This document shows positions 12,360 through 24,500 of a DNA stretch of 64,000 nt, piece after piece. Under the pieces are notes generated by a model. It worked only from the letters and a program-made list of their open reading frames with translations. It made no database searches and had not been told where the DNA came from. Numbering within the stretch: the first letter of the stretch is position 1; each line of letters opens with the position of its first letter. A program made the position numbers and the translations under genes. The DNA comes from Dastarcus helophoroides (lineage: Eukaryota > Arthropoda > Insecta > Coleoptera > Bothrideridae): assembly GCA_028583605.1 (NCBI GenBank), contig CM053328.1, positions 36,199,722-36,263,721 of the forward strand, in the 5' to 3' direction.

Positions 12360-12787
12360 ATGTTTAAGTTTACAAATAATTTCAAAATTTTAGATCGAGA
12401 AATCTGCCGTAAATGGATATCGAAGCTAATAGGAATGAAATCATGCGATCCAATAGTAAAGAAAAACAGAAATCACTTCTTTAAGTATTTGTTGCAATTC
12501 ATGTTCATGGGGGCGACGCCGAAGATTGAAGGCCACTTGGGATTCCCACAGATAGATACTAAAGTATATTTCTTAACTAAAAAAAAAACAAAACAATTAA
12601 CAATTAATTTCAGGCACAACCAAAAACAGCCGGCGATCATAACAAACAATTAGATTTTATGTGCCGATGGTCAGGGGATAGGAAAACTTATGTGGCGGCA
12701 AAACCAATACCGGGACAAGGCGCCTTAGTTTACATGGCGGTTTCTGAGGATCCTTCATTGGGATGGGACAATGTTGGCGTTTCTTAA
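12360..12787 (+). CDS. Small two-exon gene, unknown function
   Basis: Exon 12360-12563, intron 12564-12613 (GTATAT...TTTCAG), exon 12614-12787 ending TAA. The splice is phase 0 and yields about 125 residues. The second exon has balanced codons and a plausible compact domain (LDFMCRWSGDRKTYV, then AKPIPGQGALVYMAV), quite unlike random AT-rich frames. The first exon contains CRKWISKLIG and KKNRNHFFKYLL, which recalls DUF4485-type N-termini; that is from memory and unverified. A TTTTAG at 12388-12393 could be an acceptor, so residues before REICRKW may be intronic, with the true start in an unseen upstream exon. An AATAAA lies at 12848-12853. It is convergent with RRS1. Confidence 0.6.
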
Positions 12788-12897
12788 AAATGTATTTGTT
12801 TGTTGAAATTAGAAATAAGTTGAATAAATTTAATACAATTTACTTTCAATAAAAAAGGAGCTTCGAACTGTACCCACCTAATAATAAAGTAATATGT

Positions 12898-14601
12898 TTA
12901 ACGTCTTTTTCTTCCACCACTACTTTTCCCCTTTTTATGACCTTTTACAGCCTTGGGTTTCTTCGCTACTCTATTGCCCTTGAAATTCTTCTTGCTACTT
13001 TGAGCCTTTGGCCTATCGGTTTTCTTTTCTTCGGCTCTCCTACAAAGCTTACATTATAAAACCACTCGAGCAAAATATAATGATTTCTGCTTATAATGAA
13101 CCTCCGAAATTGACCTCTTATGAGCGACATTTGGATTAAACGAGAAATAGTAACAGCACTCCAATCCGTTCATTATAGATTGGTTTCTATTCATATTTTA
13201 TTGGCTTTTTCTTCGCCAGTTACTCCTTTCTCAATTCTAAATTTAAATAACCTTCTGTTAATGATTGGCAATCTGTTATAGATTGCTCCAAGCAGCGATT
13301 GCATTGGATCTTGATTTGTCAATCGCTGTTTGTGATTTAACATTGAAAAACAGTTAAAACCTATCTTAAAATTTAAACAACGATTGACAAACTAAGATCC
13401 AATGCAATCGCTGCTTGGGGCAATCTATAACAGATTGCCAATCCTTAACAGAAAGTTACGGAAACTAAAGTGAAAGGCGTAAATGGCGAAAAAAGTCAAT
13501 AAAACATGAATAGAAATGTTAATACCTCACAAAGAAAATACAGAGAATACAGATTGGTTTGTTGTAAAAAACAGTTCGCAATAAGCGCAGATGGCCAAAT
13601 ACTTACTGCAATTGTTCCGTGTTTATCTGGCGAGAGACCGCCTTCTCCACGTCAATCTTAGGCCTCTTATTCAAAACACTCTCAACAATCGACAAATTTT
13701 CCTTCTTTTCTTGATCCCCCGATACTGGAGGCATCTTCCGCTTTCGACTGGCCCCCGGGGTGATATCCGCAACACCTTTCGCTTCTTTCTCATGCGGAAG
13801 CTTATTTTGGAATTTCCCTAGACTAGCAGTCGATGATCTAGCCACTGTAACGGCCGCTTGCAGCTAAAAATCCAATATTACGTCACGCCACCGAATTATA
13901 AACAATACTTACATCTTTGGCGCTCGAAACATCCGGATTCATGAGCCCAACGCGCGGTATTTTAACGTTTTTCGCCTTCGCTATATTCCTGAGTCGTTGT
14001 AACTCATTCTTGGCGACTCGTTCGCTCTTCAGTTGCGCCTGCTTGGCGAATTGGTCTTCCATCGGGTTGGCGTTTTGAGGTACTTCCATCACCCAATTCT
14101 TCTCTTTTTCCGCGGCCGTTCGCTTGAAGCCGTAGAGTGGTACCCATTTTTGCAGTTGTTCGTCCCACGAGAGTTTACTCTTCTTTTTCTTTTGGATGCC
14201 TTTCTCTTGTGCGAACTTTTGCCACTTTGTTAACGGTTTGGGTTTTGGTACTGGCTTAAATCGCGGTAGAACTGTTTTTTGCGGGGGTAATTTGACTACA
14301 ATCGCTTCTTCTATTCGTTCGGTGGGTAGCTCCCATAGTTTATTAAATAGTAATTGAGTGTTATCCCGGGTTAAATTCAGTAGGTAGTCATTTGAATTTT
14401 GCCTGAATTAACAGCGTTAGTGGTTTGGATGAATTTAATTAGTGATACTTACCTCAAGGCTTGATTATCTAAATCGTTTGGATCTGTGGCTAAAAGAGTT
14501 CCTAGGTCATATTCTAAATCCAAATGTTTATTTACGGTTATAGATTTATATTTTTCACTTTCTCTAGATGTTTTTTCTAAAATATTATTCACTAACTCCA
14601 T
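12898..14601 (-). CDS. RRS1: RRS1 ribosome biogenesis regulatory protein, four exons
   Basis: Exons on the minus strand: 14601-14453, 14402-13913, 13863-13607 and 13039-12898. All junctions are GT/AG and the frame is intact to TAA, giving 345 residues (human RRS1 is about 365). Diagnostic stretches include ITVNKHLDLEYDLGTLLA near residue 24, LTRDNTQLLFNKLWELPTER near 60, KPLTKWQKFAQEKGI near 107, NPMEDQFAKQ then KSERVAKNELQRLRNIAK near 165-190, and a Lys/Arg-rich tail ending SSGGRKRR. RRS1 works with RPF2 to load the 5S RNP (5S rRNA, uL5, uL18) into nucleolar pre-60S particles, and the basic tail suits nucleolar RNA binding. The ATG at 14601 aligns with the family N-terminus. Intron 3 holds a foldback MITE. 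This is the one unmistakable housekeeping gene in the window. Confidence 0.96.
13253..13453. mobile_element. Foldback MITE in RRS1 intron 3
   Basis: A 201-bp element whose halves are inverted repeats of about 80 bp, starting TTCTGTTAATGATTGGCAAT on the left and ending ATTGCCAATCCTTAACAGAA on the right, with few mismatches. It lies wholly inside the intron 13040-13606 and would fold into a long hairpin in the RRS1 pre-mRNA. No clear target duplication could be assigned. Confidence 0.8.
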
Positions 14602-14867
14602 TATGTTGACTATTTTTTTACCTCATTGGGATCTTATAACCTAAAATTTCTGGTTATACACACGTGTGGTAATTTGACAGATAAATTCCCCAAAAGTCAT
14701 AGAGTTAATTATTATAATGTAGGCAACTTCTAAAATTGGCTTAGTATAAATTGTTGCCTATACACTAAAGCAGTATAATTGTTTCTTTTAAATAATTAAC
14801 TAACTTTTTAACGATAGTGAATACAATTTTATAAAATTTTTTATTTTTTAATAGTGTATTAGGGAGT

Positions 14868-14877
14868 CCTATAAAAA
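14868..14877 (+). promoter_or_regulatory. Candidate TATA box
   Basis: CTATAAAAAGG, about 165 bp upstream of a possible signal-peptide exon at 15039 and about 270 bp behind the divergent RRS1 start. This is motif only and could serve the plus-strand candidate. Confidence 0.35.
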
Positions 14878-15038
14878 GGAGATCCATCGGTAACGTAATT
14901 TGTCGAATGAAAATGGGACTGATTTCCACCCACTGACATTAGCGGCCTCTGTTGTGTATTACCAGTAAGTATTGTGCGAAAACTGTAAAATGAGAGCTTA
15001 AATTGTGATGGCAGTGGATGGTGGTAGTCGTAGGTACA

Positions 15039-15180
15039 ATGTATCCAATCGGTCAGATCATTGCGCTGTTAATCTTTTCTTGGGCTTTTCCTAGGTAAGC
15101 GTGTCTAAAACATTATTTATTCATCTTAAAGTCAAGGAGGAGCGTTCACCGTTGAAGTTGAAATTACTTCAAGCCATTAG
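15039..15180 (+). CDS. Possible small secreted-peptide gene (weak)
   Basis: ATG at 15039 opens MYPIGQIIALLIFSWAFP, a textbook signal-peptide core, and runs straight into a donor, AG|GTAAGC, at 15094/15095. A possible acceptor TTAAAG at 15131 would continue SQGGAFTVEVEITSSH to a TAG at 15178-15180, giving a very short secreted peptide. That intron would be only 37 nt, shorter than most insect introns, so a different downstream exon may be the real partner. Upstream ATGs exist at 14906 and 15008. The signal-like exon is believable; the rest is tentative. Confidence 0.28.
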
Positions 15181-16829
15181 GTGTACGTTTTAACTACTCC
15201 GTTCGCATTGTTTGACCTACGATAAAATAGAATTCTGTGGTGCTTGGTTTGCGAATTAATAGATGGCGTTGCGAACAGTTGAAGGTTTTCAATCCCATTT
15301 TAAAAGTACGGGGTAACGCAACCATATAAGTATTACATATATGAACGCAACCTTACTTTCTAGATAACCATATGTTGTATGTAATTCATAAACAATTCTT
15401 AGCCTTTGATATAATTCTGGTATTTTGGCAACTTCTAAGACTAATTGAGTATAATTTGTTGCCTATGCACGTAAATAGTATAAGGTGTTGCCTATTAATA
15501 ATAAATAGAATTTAACTTTTCAATGGTTTAGAAGGTAATTTTAAGGAAATATGAACAAGCTCTAATTTTTTAACAGTTTAGATGATTTTTTTGTACAATA
15601 TATGTGTTTATTAGTTAGGGATAATTCAGAATACAAGTTCAGCTTTTGATTAACTTCATATACTTATTAAGTATATATGTTTCAATAGCGGCAACTTTCA
15701 ATACTAAGTTTTAGTACAAAATGTGGCCTATACACCCAAGCAGTATAACTTGTTGCCTATAAATATCGAAAAAAATTCCACCTTTTCAATGGTTTAAAAT
15801 ATAATTTTATGCAAATACTAAACGAATTCCAGTTTTTTAATTGTTCAAGTAATGTATAATAAAATTTTACCTTTTAAATATTCCTATTGGTAATTAATTA
15901 GAATATTAATATGTATATTTCACTATTTTAATCGACCACAACTTGCCCAGAAAAAAGATAAAATTAAACTTTTTCGTCGTTTTCAGAGTTAATTTTCAAA
16001 CACTAAACATTGATTTAATTTAATTAAATATTACTGCTCGCAACAACATTTCTGCAAGCTTTTATATTAAATTTAGTCACCTAGCGTAATCCCATAATTG
16101 CACAGATAAAAAATTTAATCTTAAATAAATATATTATAATGAATCTCTGTCACTGTGGCAGTGACAGGTCTAATTTAGAGCTGTTAGGCTTCCCGATTTT
16201 ATATTATGTGTCCCACATCCCACTTAATCTGTAGGTGAGACCAGAAAATTGAGAATTCAATTACTGATGAAAGTATTACATCTAATACCTCATTCGACGC
16301 TTCAACTCCTAAACAAATTTAAAATCTTTCAAATAATTCTCGTTTCGGCAAATCCAAACACTCCAAACACAGAATCCAAGGGATATAAAAAAAAATTCAA
16401 TTTTTACGATATTCTTTAAAAGACGATTATTGGAAGAAAAATCGCCACTAGAGAAAAACTAAAAAAAGCAAATTAAAGCTCCAAGTTTCTAGTTTTCAAA
16501 TCTTGAGTTCATTTTTTTAAGGTGAGCAGTTTTTGAGTTATTATAAGGAATGCTTCAGTCTAAAATTTTTCCAACTTTTTTCTTAGCTTCAAAGGCGTCC
16601 ACGAACTTCAAATATTTTTTTCAAGGGATCCCATTATAAAAAGCTTCCAGGCAAATAAATTATCTCTAATTTGACTGATCCCTCATCCTTGTACCTATGA
16701 TTTTTCACTGAGTTGTCGTTGTTCAAAACAAAAAAGTCAGTTTAAATTTTGGTAATCAATAACTATGGAGCCAATGATTGGACAGAAAATGCAAGTAGGG
16801 TTTTGCTAACTCCAAAGCATTCTCTACAA
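15181..16829. other. Intergenic, no gene seen
   Basis: AT-rich sequence with the GGCAAC repeat copies listed separately. No frame with splice support or a recognisable domain. Confidence 0.5.
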
Positions 16830-17224
16830 CAGCGTTACCCAAAGTTTGTTCCACGGAGCCCCGGTGCTCCGCAAAGCCTCCGGTAAGGTTCCACCGGCAA
16901 GTCATAATAAAATAAATACAGTTGAAACCGGATATAACGACATTGAAAGGACCAGAAACTACGGACCCTGTAACCGGTAGTTGTTATAAGCAATATAACT
17001 AACTGGCAGTACAGTTAGCTTTTAGAATAATCACAGGGACCTTGTCATTTAGTCGTAAGCGTCGTTGTAAACGATATTCCTATATCCGGTTTTGACTGTA
17101 CATGTATTAAAGAGGAATATATTACTAACAAACAATACACATATAATTAGTTTTGCTTTTAGTGTAGGGTTTAGGGTTTGGTTAAAAATTTAGTTTTTTA
17201 AAAGGGTTCCGTCACCAACCACTG
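16830..17224. mobile_element. hAT-type MITE, 395 bp
   Basis: The left end is CAGCGTTACCC (16830 on) and the right end is ACCAACCACTG (to 17224). Flanking 8-mers CTCTACAA (16822-16829) and CTCTATAA (17225-17232) match at 7 of 8 bases. GTTCC words face inward at both ends. It is interrupted by the TA-flanked MITE at 16919-17098. Confidence 0.7.
16919..17098. mobile_element. pogo/Tigger-like MITE, 180 bp, nested
   Basis: The ends CAGTTGAAACCGGATATA and TATATCCGGTTTTGACTG form inverted repeats, flanked by TA on both sides (16917-16918, 17099-17100). This is the target duplication of Tc1/mariner/pogo elements, and the ends resemble Tigger-type termini. It lies inside the hAT MITE. Confidence 0.8.
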
Positions 17225-17294
17225 CTCTATAAAATAAAGAGTAAATTCTGAATAACTTTATTTACATATCTTAAGCGATAGATACATTAAAACT

Positions 17295-18968
17295 TTACTG
17301 ATACATGTCGTCTGTGTATTCAAATTCTAGCTTTTTGGGTTTCTCGCACTGATAATCGTTTTCAATGTAGTGAAAACCGTTAGGACACAGATGCTGGAAC
17401 GGATACAATTTAGGGTAATTTGGATCATAAACGCTGCATTCGTAAAATATGGTAGGATTGGCTTCTAAAGCTTTGATTTCCGATTCATCTTTACAAAGAG
17501 GAATCGGTAGTCCTGTGGCATTGGCAGCCGGAAAATCGCAATACGTCGTTTTGGGATTGTATAACGAATTCACCATCAGGACATTTGCTCACCACAGCTT
17601 GTAGTTGTCCGTTAGGTCCACTAGGCACGCAATAGACGAAAGCTTCCCAAACAACTGGATGGGGAAATACACCTGGAAAATTTAGATTTTAAATCCTGAT
17701 AACCAAACCCAGATATTTAGAGAACTAGGTCACTAGGGAATTAGATCGCAAGGGCGGATCCAAATTTTTTCTGAGGAATACGCCTAAAACCGAGATGAAA
17801 TGCACACACGGGAAAGAATAGTAGAAGCACCGCAGGATCCTTAGGTGTTTCTGTGACTGATGCAGATCTTTTGTCTTGGATCCATTCTTGCTAAATCGTT
17901 TGATGTACACTGAACTCCAGAGTAAGTTAAGTTGAAAGCAAAAGAATTTATGTGCCGAATACTAGATAATTTCAGTCCTAAAGGTGAAGGATTCCAGTGC
18001 TAAAGGCGAGAGAATTCCAGTGCTGAAGACAAGACTATTTTATTGCTGTAGGCAAGGTTAATCCGGTGCTGAAGGCAAGGTTAATCCGGTGCTGAAGGCA
18101 AGAGGATTTCGTTACTGAAGGCAAGGTTACTCCATTGCTGAAGGCAAGAGTATTCCATTGCTGAAAGCAAGAGTATTCCATTGTTGAAGTTATATTACAG
18201 TGCCAAAGACAAGATAATTCTATTGCAAAACGGAATTCAACTCAACAGCAGAATGAGGAACTGGATCACGACGCTATGTTACAAATTACCTTGGTCGGAG
18301 CAAGGGAATGGCAAATCTCTATAATCTGGGTCGCAGGCGACGTTTTCTTCTTTAGTACAAGCTGGTCCATTGGGGGTGTCCATGCAAGTCTGGTCAGCGG
18401 CGCAGAACAGCGATTTAGTTTTGCGGAATCCCTTGTCCCCTATTTTGATGCAAGTGGCATGACTGGTGCAGCTGTCGCAAAAAGGTCCAGGTTTGCGGCA
18501 TTCCTTGATATCATCGCCGAGGAACTGCGAGGCGTTTGTCGCCAAAAGTAGAACGGAAAATGTCTGAAATATTCGTAAAGATTTAGAATAATTCCTTTGT
18601 GTCTTCAAATATTATGGAGTAATTAGGGGTAATTATAGAACGACGACCATGACCAGAAGAGACCTGGGTCTACGATTGATAGGTTCAGTGGGAAAAACGA
18701 GCGATGGAAGGTTGAAAGAAGTCAGGATTTTGGTTTTGGAATCGGATCAACTAAAAAAATAAGCTTTTAAAAGTTGGGGGCTTACTATGTTTCCCTTGAT
18801 ATGTAAAATGAAGCTTGTAAAATATTCTAATCAACAAAATGTTGTAGGGTCTCCTTTGAACATAGTTCGCCAGTTTTTTTCAATATGGCAGGTATCTAAT
18901 ACTATCCTTACGCCATGATATAAACGATAAGTTTTAAAAAAAAATCTTACCCAAAGTAGTTTAATCAT
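17295..18968 (-). CDS. Secreted Cys-rich peritrophin-like protein, with +1 shift
   Basis: Exon 1 is 18968-18951 (MIKLLW, donor GTAAGA), exon 2 is 18563-18290, exon 3 is 17672-17295. Exons 1 and 2 join in phase 0 as a signal peptide (MIKLLW + TFSVLLLATNAS). Exon 2 then carries a Cys module (KECRKPGPFCDSCTSHATC) and ends PFPCSDQ. Exon 3 continues GVFPHPVVWEAFVYC, then CPDG, then YNPKTTYC and a last module with FYECSVYDPNY and HLCPNGFHY, similar to chitin-binding type-2 (CBM14) domains. The product is expected to be secreted and bind chitin matrix. The frame is not continuous: total length is one base over a multiple of three, and a +1 shift is needed between CPDGEFV and YNPK (near 17559). Intron 2 contains a 23-bp minisatellite. 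Confidence 0.7.
17974..18228. repeat. 23-bp minisatellite, about 11 units
   Basis: Units such as GGTGCTGAAGGCAAGGTTAA + TCC repeat with a period of 23 bp and modest divergence. They decay towards 18228 and lie entirely inside intron 2 of the minus-strand peritrophin-like gene. GC content is higher than the surroundings. Confidence 0.9.
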
Positions 18969-19025
18969 AATTCCTATTTTGCTAAAAAACTAAACAAACT
19001 AAGAGATTTTTCTAGATTGTTAATA

Positions 19026-19036
19026 CTTATATAAAA
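19026..19036 (-). promoter_or_regulatory. TATA box of the minus-strand peritrophin-like gene
   Basis: On the minus strand TTTTATATAAG, ending about 58 bp before the ATG at 18968. Position and sequence suit a core promoter and support the tiny first exon. The remaining sequence up to 19652 shows no gene. Confidence 0.5.
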
Positions 19037-20512
19037 AAATCAGGATTCCAAGATTTATTTTTCTAAGATAAAAGTGCTGATAAACGTATGAAAATTAGAT
19101 AAAGTAGGCCGACAATTAGAATGCTGTCGCAATTAAAAGGTTTTTCCTATAAAATCCATTTGTTCGATAAAAGCAGTATTGACAATATTGATACAATGAG
19201 ATGAAAAAATGTATGATATTACTTGTATATAATCGTCTTATCAAACTATTAAAATAATTGTTATTGAAGATAGATTGCGACGTGAGATTGTTTGTAATGG
19301 GTTCAAGAACGTTTTACTTCAATATTTTAGTGAGTCCATGTTTAACAATTTAAAGTACTTCACATACCCGAATTATGTGCATTTGAGTGATCTCTTGTGT
19401 CTGTCTGAATTAGATTTGAATTAAAACAATTTTACTCCAATCTAATCAACCAATTTATTGAATACAAACGGATATTAAATTTGTAAACTAAGAATTCCAT
19501 GTAAAACAAAAAGAAACTAAGGTTTGTTGTACTTTGCATGAACCTCTTTGTCCATTTAAAGGATCATACTTTGCTTGTGGTTTTTTGAAGATTCCTTACT
19601 AAACCAAAGACGTGGCAAGAAAAGGCAAGCATCATTTTATACTTCTTTACATCAGTGTTTCTTAACGTTTTAAGCGAGCCTAGTCTCTGAGTGAACCACA
19701 CTCTTTTGAATTAGAAAATAAGTCTCCGCACTGCGTTGAAAAATGTGTTTCGATTTTTTAGTTTAGAAAAATATATTTTCGAGAAATTTATTGGCTATGC
19801 CACTACTAATTTAAAAAAAGAATCCGTTTTAACCAGCTTTCTTCCAAAAGTGTACTCCTTTGATGATTTCATTTTATAACAATTTATGGTTTTATTTTTA
19901 ATGTTTGACTGGCTTCAGGGGCGGCCTTAGGGGGTGGTGAGCAGGGCAACCGCCCGAGGCCTCGCTCTTGCAGGGGCCTCGCACACTGGTGCAATAGTAT
20001 ATAAATTCTATTAATTTGAACTTCGCGCTTTACGCCGCGCATTATAAAACTCGACTCGCTGCTCTCTTGCGTGATAGCCTTTGACTATACATATTATTTA
20101 TATTATCTAAGGTGATAGTTATCGCGCTGATATCTGTCTCATTCACTCCAATGAATGCTTCTTTCCTTCTGTTCCACATTGTTGAAATTTTTTGTACCAG
20201 TGCCACAAGTGCTGCCAACTGCAAGGGCTAAACAAAATCTGATGGTCCTCCATTTTCTTCATGTTTACAATTCAGGGAATTACCGTGTTTCATTTCACCT
20301 ATTTAACTGTCGTCGGCTTATGTTTTTATATTGGAGCAGCCGTTTGCATTGGATAATATTTATCTTTAAATAAATGATAATATTAGATTTTAGGTGAATA
20401 ACGTAACATAATTAATTTCTATACTAAAGAGTGAATCAGTAAAAAACTGCTTGCAATTTTATTAACTATTTTTATGTCTGAAAAAGACACAAGATCGGTT
20501 TTCCGCTAGGGC

Positions 20513-21404
20513 CAGTGGCGGCTGGTCTTAAAGAGCGCAAGAGCGCGCGCTCCTCGTGAAATGAGCGATCTATTCTTTTCTGTTTAATGTAAAAGACTTG
20601 GATTTATCACATTTTTAAACACAAAATAATGACCTACTACACATAATAATACTTGTGAATGACTTGGAATCAAATATACCAACGTTTGATTCCGTTATGC
20701 ATATTAAATATTATAAGGAAATTTAAATAAGTTGGTGCGCGCAGAATTATGCACTTAGCGTGGCTGCCGTGCGATGCCTATCAACGGTCTTCACGGGATA
20801 CGGAGAAATAAACTACAGAACACCACGTTAAAGCTAGCCCGGGGTACACCGCTCCGCGCATGTGCGATATTGCCAAATGGTGAGTACGAGTCAGAGTTTG
20901 GAGTGTATAGTTACCTTTATGATGCTAAATGCGTAGGTCCCGGTTGAACTGATTGCGATTTCTAATTGTGCCGCTTCCAGGCCTAACTGCCAATAGTACC
21001 GCTATTCACAAAGAGATAGCAATACCCATTCTAGGGTCTAATTATTCATTTATAGATTTGGATTTAAACAATTTTGTTGAGAAAGTAATGAAGACTTTTT
21101 TTCTTTAAAAGATCGTAGAGCGGATTTTGTTTAAAAAATTTTTTTTTTTGTGTTTTTGTAGAGTTTAATTAGAACCTTGCAATAAAATATATTTTATTTT
21201 CAAATGCAGTTTTCATGAAATGGAAATTATAAGATGGTAATTAAATTTAATTCGTAAAAATACTATTAAATATCACACCTTTTGTGTCACTTTTGTTTCT
21301 CTTAAATTTAATATCTTGCTATGACACTGAAGTCACCTAAACTTTTAACTACTAATATTTTTGCATCTGCGCACTCCCTGTCAAAAAGTCACCAGCCGCC
21401 ACTG
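20513..21404. mobile_element. hAT MITE, innermost, 892 bp
   Basis: Perfect 14-bp inverted ends CAGTGGCGGCTGGT (20513-20526) and ACCAGCCGCCACTG (21391-21404) with the exact 8-bp duplication GCTAGGGC (20505-20512, 21405-21412). No coding frame. It belongs to the same CAGTGGCGGCT end family as 7626-10641 and 58272-62541, but its interior is different and not array-like. Confidence 0.95.
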
Positions 21405-21569
21405 GCTAGGGCACAACGTTTTTAAAACATCGATACTGTATTCAATTAATGTATTAAAAAAGATATATCGATATGTTTTGATGCATCGGTCAATTTATTC
21501 GATATTTGATGTATCATATAAATCCAATCCGGTACAGCATTACTTCTCAACCAGCGAGGTACGCCGCTC

Positions 21570-24500
21570 ATAATTTCCCTTTTTTCAAAATTTAAACTTT
21601 TTAAAACAAATTTTTAGTTATTTTAAGTTATCGACTTTTTTTAAAATGTTGACTTTTTCAAAATTTGTCATTTAATAAAAAACTTTTGCTTCTGTTTAAA
21701 ACTTCGTTTTTTTTTAAATTAAACTTCCAAAACTGCAACTATTTATAAAACTTTCAGTTTTTAAACTTTTTTCATTGTTAAACTTATTAAAAAGTTGAAA
21801 TATTTTTACGATTTTATTTCATAATTAGGACTTCTTTTTCCAGAATGCGCACTGTTTTTAAGATTTCTGACTTTTTCTCAAGTCTCGATGATTTTCAAAT
21901 TTTTTACTTAATGTGTCGACCTCGTATTTTGAAAGGTTCGATCTTTTCGAAAATTTCGACTTTTTGAACATTTTGAAATAACAAATAAGAATTTTTTCGA
22001 AAATTTCGATTTTTTTTTGAAAATCCCAACATTATTGATGATTTCGATATATTTTCAAATTTTCGATTATTTTTTTCAGTTCCCGACTTTTTTCAAAGTT
22101 TAGAATTTTCTCTCTGAAGATGATAGCTTGGCTGTCGAAACGCGTTGGGGCAACCTTTGTTGTGTTTTTTAATCTTTCTTGGTTTCAGGGGACAAGATTT
22201 GTATTTCAATTTTTCAAGATAACCAGGGACCAGTCCGTTCCATCAAAAATAGAATTTTCTTGATAATCCAGATTATTCAATATTCCATTTTTTGATTAAA
22301 TTTTAAAAAAATATCCACTTTTTTGGCAAATTTCGATTTTCTGAAACTTCTTTTTGACTTTTTTTGAAACTTTCTACTTTTTTTTTGAACACCTCCATTT
22401 TTTTTAATTTTCAGTATTTATATTATAATTTCGAAATTTTGACTTGTTTTTAAATTTCGGACTTTTAAAAATTTCGACCTTGTTTTAAAATTTATCTATT
22501 TCTCCAAATTTTGACTTTTTAAAAAGTAAATTTTTTTAAAGTGTTTTTTGAAACATTTATTTAATTTCGAATATTTTTGAAAATTCCCCCATTTCAACCA
22601 TTTCTTTTTGAAAATTTTGATTTTTTTCGAAAATCGCTTTTTTGAGTTTTTAACCAATATTTAAGGTGTTGATTTTTTAAATTTATATAATTTTTTTTTC
22701 AGAATTTCGACTGATTTTTTTGAACATTTACGATTTTATAATATTTCGACGTTATTCAAAATTTGGTTTAAAATTTCTACTTTTTAGGAAAAGTTGGCTT
22801 TTTTAAAAACTGCGACATTTTTTACAAATTCATCCATTTTTCAAAATAATAAAAAATTTTCTGTTTTTTCGTTTTTTAAAAATTTAGGTTTTTTTAAATT
22901 GCGTGGTGTTTCCAAGACTGCCTCACTTTTCGAATTTTTTATTTTATTTTTTAAATGTAACTTTTTTGACAGTTTTGATTGTTTCATATTTCGATTTTTT
23001 AATTTTTAAATATGTCGAAATTTTAAAGAAAGTGGAAATTCTTTACACAGTCAAAATTTCCAAAAAAGTCAAAATTTGAAATGTTGAAGCTTTCATTTAA
23101 AGTTAAACTTCCAAAAAAGTTTAGGATTTCAAAAAAAAAATAACATTTTAAAAAATGGTCAAATTTTCGAAAAGTTTAAATTTTAAAAAACAGTCTAAAA
23201 TTTAAAATATATTCAAAATTATAAAGAAGTGTCGAAATTAAAAAAAAAATAATTTTCAAAGAAACCTCCTAAAAACCTAAATTTTTGAAAAGCCCAAATT
23301 CCGAAAACAACTCAAAATTATCAAAATTTTCGAAATTTTTGTTAGTTAAAAGTTTGGGAAAAAAGTTGAAAAGTCACAAATCTTAAGAAAGACGAAGTTT
23401 TCAGGAGAAAAGTCAAAATGTTGAAAAAATTTGACCCTCTGAAAAAAGTTCAAATTTTCGAAATTATTTAAAAACTTTAAAATGCAACAAACTTGTGCAA
23501 AATAATCAAAAATGTTAACAGAAGTCGATTAAAAGAAAAATGATATTTTCAGATAAAGGGGAAGTTTTAAAGAAAATGGACTTTCAAAAAGTTATTATTT
23601 TAAAAAATGAAGAAATTTCAAAAATTTTCGAAATATTCATTGAAAATTAGGATTTAAAAAAACAAACTATTAAAAAATAATGTCAATATTTTGAAGGATT
23701 TTAATAAAATGAACAAATTTTCAAAAAAACTTTTAGAAACGTTGAAAATTTGAAAAATAATCCGAATTTCAACAATGATCACAATTTAAAAAAAAAATGT
23801 AAAAATTTAAAAAAATGAAGCATGTTTAGTTAAATTTTCAAAAAAGCAGAAATTTTCGAATAGCCTAAATATTAAAGAAAAATGAAAATTTTCAATAAAT
23901 TCTAAACTTTCAAATAAACTGGAAAAGAAAAGTAAAAATGTTGGGAAGCAGAAAATTTTTGTTAGTTAAAATTAAAAAACAAATTTTGTATAATTTTTTT
24001 AGAGTCAAAATTTTTGATTGAATATTTTCAGAAGGATTGAAATTTTGATAAAAATGATGAACTTTTTAAAAAACTCAAAATCTAAAAAAAAGCTGCAGAA
24101 AGTCGCCCCTTTGAAATAAGTTGAACTTTATAAAAAAACTGAGAATTTTAAAAAGCAGCGAAAGTATCAAAAAATCGAAATTTTGTAAAATATCAGAAAG
24201 GTTGATATTTTAAGAAAATGTCGCGATTTAAACAACTCGGAATATTCAAATAAAGTCAAAATCTTAAAAAAATATTTAATAAAAATCCAAAGTTTTTAAA
24301 AAAGGTAGAGCTTTTTGCAAAAGTCGAAATTTAAAAAGAGATTAAATTTTAAAAAAGTAAAAATTTTTGTAGGGGAATTTTGATTAAAACGTCGAAAAAA
24401 TTAAAAAAATCAAGGTTTTCAAAAGTTGTCTAAATTTTGGAAAATAGAAATTACATTTTCAAAAGCCAAAATTTAAAAAAACAAAAAAGAGATTTAAAAA

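Larger units (their letters stand above)
14715..15870. repeat. Three diverged copies of a GGCAAC...GTTGCC repeat
   Basis: Copies start near 14718, 15427 and 15693. Each begins GGCAACTT, runs about 30-40 bp to an inverted TTGTTGCCTATRCAC-type word, and continues with AGTATAA and an AT-rich tail containing TTTTTAA(T/C). Similarity extends about 150 bp per copy. The inverted GGCAAC/GTTGCC ends suggest either a decayed small transposon or a repeated structural motif. Confidence 0.6.

Noticed and set aside
18276..18551. Plus-strand 91-codon frame
   Set aside because: Antisense shadow of exon 2 of the minus-strand peritrophin-like gene.
22113..22160. Dispersed repeat as a true hammerhead ribozyme
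   Set aside because: The core has an additional base before helix II and no GUH cleavage site positioned to close helix I. Kept only as a hammerhead-like observation.
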